Assembly: GCF_043641665.1 (NCBI RefSeq)
Contig: NC_092186.1
Location: 1,530,001-1,594,000 of the forward strand
Direction: 5' to 3'
DNA from: Enoplosus armatus
Lineage: Eukaryota; Chordata; Actinopteri; Centrarchiformes; Enoplosidae
DNA: 64,000 bases
Under the pieces are notes generated by a model. That model was not told the DNA's origin and searched no databases. It saw only the letters and a list, made by a program, of their open reading frames with translations. The position numbers and the translations under genes are program-made. This document shows, piece by piece, positions 56,972-64,000 of this stretch. How positions within the stretch are numbered: position 1 is the first letter of the stretch; each line of letters starts with the position of its first letter.

Positions 56972-59900
56972 GGAGGGTTTGTGAAACACAATGGGCTGTT
57001 CGCCTGTTTCCTCACAAAACCAAAAGGAACAACTCAAACAGCAAACTGTTTAATTCTTCCTTCCACATGGTGCACTTCTCTGTTCTCTGTGCATTTGCAT
57101 CCGCTGCATTAATATTCACTTGTAAGCCATTGGGGTAGTTTTGCAGCACTTCTTCAGCCGCCAGCTCATTGAATCAGCAGTCAACACACTCTGGAGCCAA
57201 GAGAGTTTTTAAATCACGTTTTGGATCGTCTGGCCTCTTTTGCTGCCAAAAAAACAATAGTCAAGATTAATCGTGCCTCTTTTGTTTTGCTGTGTGGGTC
57301 TGAGCTGCAGTCAAAGTGTGAGACTATGGAGGTGCTCTGCTGAGCCGCGAATCTGTCCTCTGCGTGTGTTCGGTCGGTGGTAGACTTATTTTACCTACAT
57401 GATGCACCAAATGAGCGCTCACGAGATCTGTGTGCATTGTCTGCTTTATCTTTGTGTTCCTTGTGAGAGAGAGCCTCAGCTGGGCTCTGGTATCAGCCCT
57501 ATGAGGTGACACTCGTGATAAATTGTAGATGTACATGTTGTGTTAAAGTGCGGTGCGGCTCTCCACGGGACGTGACAAAAGATAAATGTGATGCAGCAGG
57601 AGTCCAGAGGGTGGAGGGAAGGAGAAGAAGATTACGAAATCCTGGTTTTACTTCCCTCTCAATGTTGAGGAAGAGAATACACTGACTGCATATCCATTAA
57701 TCACGTTTTGGCAGTTTTTTGGTTAATTGATGGTTGCAACTTTTAAATCATAAATCCCTTTGTCTTTGTGCTCAACTTGGTTCAGTTAAAAATCTGCTGC
57801 CTTATTTCACTCCAGGGCCTCAGGTGTCCTTTTTTTTAACCACTGTACTTAATAGCCTACCTTTTTACTCACAGCTCTCAATGAGGCAAATAGAAGTCAG
57901 ATCAGTTATATTTGTGAAATTATCTAATTAACTTTACAGCAGCTTTGACCTTGAGGGAGACCTGTGTGCAGTCCATGTGTGTTTGTCCTACTTTTGATCC
58001 CATATCAATAACAGTAATGGTTTTTGAATGCACTTTACCAATGCAGAGGTACACTGGCCATCAAATGCTTATTAACAGAGGAACTCATCTTGTATTGGGG
58101 GGGTGTATAGCTGCACTGACCTCTGTGGGTTGGAAAGTAAGTTTTGGTGAACCTCTGGCCACGCACGGCATCACAGCTGGGTGTGGTCAGGTGTGGTCTC
58201 GTGACCACACTAAGCTGTGATGTAGCGCTGCGGTAGAGTGCAACACGATATAACCACAACACAGAACATGGTGTCACTGCGTGCAGGGTTATAAGACTGC
58301 AGTTACTCATTAAGACCCTTTTATTGTCATACGAGTCTGCGGGAAACATTAAAAAGTCAGACAGAGATGGAATTTCCAACCAACTCACTCTGAGTTGATG
58401 TTAATTAGCTCCAGCTGATAAATTCTGCCAGCAGAAGTCGTCCCCTCGGTGAAATCGACACTCACCAGCTCAAAATGAGAAGCTGCTTTCTCAAACAGTA
58501 TCCGTGTTTGAATGGAGCGCTGAAGGTTACAATGAAGAAGAAAAGGATCAGGCCTTAATATAGCCGATACAAATCCATGACAACTGACCTTAATTGGTGC
58601 CAGTTCAGTGGATTAGCCTGGACGTCCCAAGTAGATATTGCACTGCAGTGTAAATCAATCAACCCCCCCCCCCCCTCCCAGCTTACCTGCTGCACTAATG
58701 ACTGGCCAAACACACACATGAGATATGTGTATGTCTTCTCTTTGTAGACCCGGAAGAGGTTTGCATGTGGATCTTTGTGTGAAAATGTGATCTGCTGAGT
58801 GTGACAGGGGTTTGAAATCTAACGGGGTTATGTTTACTTCACTGCTTTTATATTTTGAGTTGTGCAGCGCGTGTTGATAGCAGAAGTGTCGTAAAGCTGA
58901 CTGCTATGAGGTCCGTGTGTGTGTGATGTACCACAGTCTTCCATGTTGGTACATTTCATCTTCAGTCTGTACAAGAGGCTCAGATCAGGAGATTGCCTGT
59001 AGTCACACGCTCCAGCAGCAGATTACAGTCTGTCTGCCACCTGCTGGTTAAACACAGAGCTGCAGCAGACTAACGCACTGACGATGGATTCAAATGTCTT
59101 CAGTGTGCTGCAGCGCTCAGCATGTATTACACTGAGCTTCTTTACCCCAGAGACATACCATCATTAGCTGCACAGACTCGGTTGTAGCAACTCAAGCTGT
59201 CAATCAACAATAATGCAATAATACATAACGATCAGTCTTATGTTGGACAGGTAGACGTGCCTTCTCTGCTCTGCTCACATGTTTAAATGAGATGACAGAG
59301 GGGAAGCAGAAACAAGATGGTGTCATCTTTGTACTCTAAACAATGTTTATGGAGGCTGCTCCGTATCTAAACAATCTAAAACTGATCCAACTTCGAGGCA
59401 TCAGGAATTAGTTACTAAGACTGCAAATAAAAACTAACAAAAATACTACATATAGAGTTGTGTCTTTGATATATAATGATATTAGAAAATGTCCTTACTA
59501 ATATTGTGATAATGGTTTTAACCATACATAGTTATTGTGACTGTAGTATTCTGAAAATATAGCACTGAGTGAAACCTGTAGTTAATACCAGTTGTGTTGT
59601 CCAGGTGTCTCTCAAGAATCCCAAATTGAATCCTGATGACACAGGCAACAAGCTAATGTACACTGAGGTATCTATTGATCTATCATTTAATGAAGTGACT
59701 TGATCTGTCAGGTATTTTGTGTGCTGGATTAAGCAGAACCTGTGTTTTATCCACACTGCTCACTCCCGTCCCCTCTGAACACTGGCCCTCATGACTGCAG
59801 CTCTGCAACTCAGCATGAGACAGTAGCTGCTGTGACACGATGTGTCCGTTACTTTCATATGTTAATGTGATGCAAAAGTATGCAGTTCACTGATGGCCTG

Positions 59901-61235
59901 TTGCAGATCATTAACTCCAGCCTGAGCTAATGGATACTGTTTGCGCATGATTACACTGTGTGTGTGTGTGTGTGTGTGTTTATGTGTTTTAGTAATGTTG
60001 GGGGGTGCGGTTGGTTCAGGTTTTACTGGCAGAGAGTAACGGAAGCTTTCACTAAGGCTCTTTCATACATGCAGCCATCTGGAAGCTGAGTGTGTGTGTG
60101 TGTGTGTGTGTGTGTGTTAACGTGTGCAGTCCAGATGTTTCTGGAAAAGTCTCGTCAAGGGCTGGTCCACCCACGAGAGAGAAAAGGGAGGATATTAGCC
60201 CAGGCTGGCCTTGTTTCCATGGTAACAGCAGATGTTTCCAAAATCATTTGAAGCAGAATCCCACACACAGACCTTCAGTGTGTGTGTGTGTGTGTGTGTG
60301 TTGGCTGTATTCTCACTGAGGAAAGCTTGGGGATATCGAGGAAGTCCAGAGGAACTTTTCCTTTATTACGAACTGAATCATCAGTCAGACTCTCCGCTCG
60401 CTCTGCAGCTGTTTGGTGACATAGTTTTCATGGCTGAAAGTTCATGACAGAGAGCCGCCATCGCCCCGCCGAGTGCCTCTTACACTGCTAGCTGCTGCTG
60501 TTGCATACTGAGGAAGACAGGTGTGTGTGTTGGGTGTTTTACCATTAGAGTGTGTGTGTTTGTGTGTTTGTGTGTTGTGATCATGCGAGAAGGAGCCAGC
60601 GAGTCAGCGAGTGGTTAGCGTCATGTTTTATGACTTTATTTTGGCTCTCAGCCCGCTCTCTCACAGGGACCTGCTCTGACTGCAGTTCCTGGGATTACTT
60701 GAAACCAGGTTTAGGATATACAGTACACTTTGTTTTAGCAGATCTGATTCTTTTTGTTTTTTATCCAAGAGTAAAATATGTCGGTAACAAATAGAAATAA
60801 TTATGAAGAGGTGACCATAGCAAGAAGTGTTTTGTGTGTGTGTTTTATTTACATTTTTATATGTAAAGTGAATTAAAAACATTTGGTTAGTGTTGTCCCT
60901 GGCTGCAGATTCATCAGGTCACCTGCACGCCATCTCTGACCTTCTGCAAGCTGTGTGACGCCTGTTCACTGACCGTCAGTGGCCGTGATGAGGGATCATC
61001 TGTGAACACTATGAGCAGCTTGACACTCAAAATATGACACAGTCTTCTTGTTCTTTCCTCTCTCCATCCTCCTCATCTTTCCAGAAGGAGTTTGCGGCTC
61101 CCCCTCCTCTCCTCTTCAGGAAGCTGAGTAACCCCGACCTGTCGCCTGCAGCCACCGCTGCTACGAAATCCAAACTGCACCGACAGCTGAGCCAGGATGA
61201 AAACTGGGCCCGACGCAGCAGCATGGCCATGACCG

Positions 61236-61267
<32 letters not shown>

Positions 61268-61953
61268 TCATATCATGAAACATGTCGTGACTCACAGTTT
61301 TCAGTTGTTTTACGCCATGAGATGTTCTTGTGATCCTACCCAGTTGTGTTGTGTCACCTGAGTTCATCCTGTCATTCGTCATCAATTCTACCTCAGCTGA
61401 ACTGCCGTATTTCACCAAACAGACGTCATGTGATAATATTAATCCCATGTGAAACGGCAGCTCAGACATGTATAGTGGGTTGTGTTTGTGTTTTTCACAA
61501 GGACTGGCCTGTTCTGTGTGTTTCTTGTGTTTTGGGTTTAGGACACTGACAGCTGCTTTGGGAAAGATTAATGAGTTTGAGCCAGTTTGAATGTCATCCA
61601 GTTATTCAGGGTGGAGACCAATAATATCTTAATCAGGTCTGACAATGAATCACTAAACTTAAGTGAAACACAGACAGGTCCACAGGGGATTCTGGTTCCA
61701 AGTGGAACTGAAAAGCAGGTTTGTTGGGTTTGAGATGAGACTTTCTCCTCCCCTCTTCACAGGTAAGCAGCTGCTGCCTCTGTCCAGCAGTCTGCACGCC
61801 GGGGTGAGTCAGCTGGCCTGGCAGGGTCCCTCTGGAGGGTTTGGAGGACCCGGGGCCACAGGGGGAATGTCCGCAGGAGGAGGGGAGGTGAACAACCTGG
61901 TCCGTATGAGGAGCCAAGCCTTGGGACAGTCTGCCCCGTCACTCACCGGACTG
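34107..61953 (+). CDS. mast2: Microtubule-associated Ser/Thr kinase 2, N-terminal part (3 exons, runs off the window)
   Basis: MAST kinases are large AGC-type kinases with a DUF1908 pre-kinase domain, kinase domain and PDZ domain; MAST2 binds microtubules and PTEN. Exons at 34107-34187, 61085-61235 and 61763-61953 (phases 0, 1, 0) give 141 residues. They start MKRTENKNKRKLC, then LLFRKLSNPD, RQLSQDENWARRSSM, GKQLLPLSSSLH, and NNLVRMRSQALGQSAPSLTG. These follow human MAST2 (MKR..., LLFRKLSNPD, QRQLSQD, GKQLLPLSSSVH, SNLVRMRNQSLGQSAPSLTAG) better than MAST1, 3 or 4. The DUF1908 domain begins at about the last block; kinase and PDZ parts are beyond 64000. RKLS and RQLS are basophilic-kinase or 14-3-3-type sites. 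The first intron is about 26.9 kb. Confidence 0.88.
35889..35924 (+). repeat. G-rich tract, G-quadruplex candidate
   Basis: ACTTGGGGTTGGGGT followed by G18 (35907-35924). Four or more G-runs of at least four with short loops fit intramolecular quadruplex rules. Confidence 0.6.
37256..37313 (+). mobile_element. Degraded second copy of the LINE 3' tail
   Basis: GTGTATAATTTTCCCCCCAG then GGATCAATAAAATATTGCCG and ATTCTGATGATT. Same layout as the copy at 21325 (TGTAATTTCCCC..GGGGATCAATAAAGTATTTCTGATT), with several changes and a short tail, so probably an older insertion of the same or a related family. Confidence 0.5.
38274..38293 (+). repeat. G20 homopolymer
   Basis: Uninterrupted run of 20 G in mast2 intron 1; quadruplex-prone and error-prone in assembly. 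Confidence 0.8.
42624..42661 (+). repeat. (GT)n microsatellite
   Basis: About 38 nt of GT with one TTT interruption. Confidence 0.75.
56926..56970 (+). repeat. C32 homopolymer followed by (CA)n
   Basis: 32 consecutive C (56926-56957) then a short CA repeat. Exceptionally long for poly-C in a vertebrate genome; i-motif / G4 (minus strand) candidate and a likely site of length error. Confidence 0.8.
60213..60226. promoter_or_regulatory. RFX X-box motif in mast2 intron 1
   Basis: GTTTCCATGGTAAC is a full match to the palindromic X-box consensus, about 0.86 kb before mast2 exon 2, between two GT repeats. Function is inferred. Confidence 0.45.
61085..61235 (+). CDS. mast2: mast2 exon 2
   Basis: 151 nt, phase 0 in, 1 out. 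KEFAAPPPLLFRKLSNPDLS, then SKLHRQLSQDENWARRSSMA. The acceptor is CTTTCCAG and the donor CCG|GTAACA, which enters a CA repeat at once. LLFRKLSNPD is a MAST2 hallmark. Confidence 0.9.
61236..61762 (+). other. mast2 intron 2
   Basis: 527 bp; a CA repeat directly follows the donor (about 61240-61266). No matching GT arm at the 3' end. Nothing else seen. Confidence 0.7.
61763..61953 (+). CDS. mast2: mast2 exon 3
   Basis: 191 nt, phase 1 in, 0 out. GKQLLPLSSSLHAGVSQLAW, a Gly-rich insert, then VNNLVRMRSQALGQSAPSLT. The acceptor is CTTCACAG and the donor CTG|GTCAGT. The next exon (the KELSLPRRGSF part in human) lies beyond the window. Confidence 0.9.
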
Positions 61954-62428
61954 GTCAGTCCTCATAATCTTACCAAGTCATTTACTCTCAGGTCCAGACG
62001 TGAAGACTTACTGTTGTTAAATTAAGAAAATGCCAGGCTGAGATAATTGCACCTGTGTGTCATTCTGTGTTTATGCCAAGCCCGTGAATTCATTCATGGA
62101 AAAAGGTTGTAGCCTCCAAAACGTTAATGGACTGTAACAGGCTCAGTTCCAACTTTAAATGGCTGACATTACAAAATGCACAGGATAGATTGCATCATGG
62201 ATATATTGGAAAAAGTCCTAGATATCGCTCCTCGTGTGCCACCTCACGACTCTTTCCTGCATGATTTGGCAAAAAGTCTTAAATTTGCTTTGGGTCCTGT
62301 AGTCAGATAGTCGGATATTTACAGACTCACAGTGAGTCAGTCTGGCTCCATATGGATCCTGTCTGTTGGACTGAGACTGCCAGCTGAATGCAGGGAGGCA
62401 GACTGAGGATGACTCAGTAGCCACCAGC

Positions 62429-62459
<31 letters not shown>

Positions 62460-63545
62460 TGTCTGCTGAGAGGAAGAAATGGAGCAGAAATGACAATGTG
62501 TAGTGTGCACGTTTATGTATGTATGTGTGTGTGTGTGTGTTTGTGTGTTTTGCTTGTGAGTGTAATGGGTCAGGCTGCATGACCCCGTACGACTGCAGTC
62601 TCGATGAATGCTGCTCTGCAGTGTGAGTGCAGCTTGCTGTGTGTGCTTTTTTGTGCGTGTACGCTGTAGTCTGACCCCTGCTGGTTGTAGTGGGGATTAC
62701 TAGAGGAACATGGCCTGAATAGGTATTGCAGAGTACTAAGTTGTGTTTAAGTACATATCATATATAGTGCTACTGTATACTCAATAAAGCAATAAAACAA
62801 ACAAACAACAGGTTTAGAGCACAGTAAAATACTGTTGCATTAAGGGTAACACGGTAAACATTAGGACTCTTGTTTTGTTGCAGTCACACACATAAACACA
62901 TGAAAACATGTAGTACAAAAATAACCATTAGACAATAAAAAGTTATTAAAATGGCCACAGGAATAACATATAGAGGATCAGGTCTAGGATGAGATTTAAA
63001 ACAATCATCTGCATAACCTGGTACAAGACTGTGACCCCTTTTCCACACAGAGTGTAGAGGAAAGCTACCAGCAGATGGCATCAGTGTTCAATGTGAAGAA
63101 CATCCCCAGCAGCTTTGGCTCCTGTCTGTTGTACTCTGTAGTAACTGTGTGTATAAGTACAACTTGTGGCTGACTGTGGTTCACTGTGTGTGAACAGCTC
63201 CCTCACTCATCGTGTACATCTTATTCAGTGTCTCTGCGGTTGGGCCGGTTAAAGGGCCCCCATCTGTGGTGAGTGTTAGTTGGACAGGACTCCATGAAGC
63301 TGAAATGAATTGTGTGTGTCGTTTATTTTGGCTGCTTTGAAGGACTTCATAAAGAGGCTCCTCTGAACCCCCCCTCTCTGTGACTCTGTGAGGTCGATGC
63401 AGCCTGGATCTGAAACTGCAGTTATTCTAGCTGAGCGTATAATCGCAGGTTATTACATTTCTCAAGGCCAAGTTTATTCATGCTTTCCTCTGTCTTGGCA
63501 GACTGTCTCTCTGTCTCTGTCTCTGTCTCTGTCTCTCTCTCTATC

Positions 63546-63625
<80 letters not shown>

Positions 63626-63813
63626 TGTCTCTGTCTCTCTCTGCCTCTCTCTGTCTCTGTCTCTGTCTCTCTCTGTGTCTCTGTCTCTCTCTGTGTCTCT
63701 GTCTCTGTCTCTCTCTCTGTCTCTGTCTCTCTCTCTGTCTCTGTCTCTCTATCTCTGTCCCTCTCTGTCTCTGTCTCTCTATCTCTGTCTCTCTATCTCT
63801 GTCTCTCTCTCTG

Positions 63814-63846
<33 letters not shown>

Positions 63847-64000
63847 GTCTCTGTCTCTCTATCTCTGTCTCTCTCTGTCTCTGTCTCTCTATCTCTGTCT
63901 CTCTCTGTCTCTCTCTCTGTCTCTGTCTCTCTATCTCTGTCTCTCTCTCTCTGTCTCTCTCTTTCTCTCTATCTCTCTCTGTCTCTGTCTCTCTCTCTCT
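61954..64000 (+). other. mast2 intron 3 (runs off the window)
   Basis: Ordinary intron with CA/GT repeats at about 62431-62455 and 62523-62542, then a long CT satellite from 63503. No exon seen. Confidence 0.65.
63503..64000 (+). repeat. CT / TCTCTG satellite (about 500 bp, open at window end)
   Basis: Almost pure TC with interspersed TCTCTG and TCTAT variants, no long higher-order unit apparent. It continues to the last base of the window. Confidence 0.9.

Larger units (their letters stand above)
34188..61084 (+). other. mast2 intron 1 (26.9 kb)
   Basis: No open frame here has splice-compatible, family-like coding on either strand. It holds G-runs (35907-35924, 38274-38293), a degraded LINE tail (37256-37313), a GCTAACGTTAGCTAGC cluster (about 38575), a mixed-composition segment (39190-39560) that may be a conserved non-coding element, a C32 tract (56926-56957), several GT/CA repeats, and an X-box at 60213-60226. 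Long first introns of this kind often carry enhancers. Confidence 0.65.

Overview
This is nuclear DNA of a ray-finned (teleost) fish. The grounds are: spliced genes with GT..AG introns, many CA/GT microsatellites inside short introns, two relics of a fish-type non-LTR retrotransposon tail that ends in a CTGATT-type repeat, and two genes whose protein pattern matches vertebrate myomegalin and MAST2. There are no prokaryotic features, and most open frames are shadows or repeat-driven. All homology calls were made from remembered family sequence, without a search.

Layout. 1 to about 2970 is upstream or intronic DNA with a CpG-rich block near 2150-2560. From 3022 to 29946 (+) lies pde4dip (myomegalin), rebuilt here as 35 coding exons whose phases all join into one frame of about 2313 residues. 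The first exon in the window is the 'SMYLE-type' alternative first exon (CRIC...CSKC module), so the CM1-bearing exons of longer isoforms should lie to the left, outside the window. Two further exons are proposed: an internal alternative first exon (20791-20954) giving an isoform of about 814 residues, and a cassette exon (28792-28912) that moves the last exon into another open frame. A 3' UTR of about 2 kb follows, with a candidate poly(A) signal near 32106.

After about 1 kb of AT-rich spacer, a CpG-rich block at 33230-33600 marks the promoter and 5' UTR of a second + strand gene. It is recognised as mast2 (microtubule-associated serine/threonine kinase 2). Only its first three coding exons (34107-34187, 61085-61235, 61763-61953) are present, separated by a first intron of about 27 kb. 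The kinase and PDZ domains lie beyond the right edge. The window ends inside about 500 bp of CT/TCTCTG satellite in mast2 intron 3.

Function. Both products work at microtubules. Myomegalin is a centrosome/Golgi coiled-coil scaffold that organises gamma-tubulin, EB1, AKAP9 and PDE4D. MAST2 is a microtubule-associated AGC kinase. They are head-to-tail neighbours with separate promoters, so no shared regulation is implied.

Most worth a second look: a 96-bp pde4dip intron built almost wholly of (AC)26 and (GT)14, which can fold into a hairpin joining its splice sites; repeated use of TG repeats in place of pyrimidine tracts at 3' splice sites; the alternative first exon at 20791; the dual-frame last exon; the ZAD-like Cys4 module at the N terminus; perfect RFX X-box motifs at 4870 and 60213; and paired upstream ORFs before mast2.
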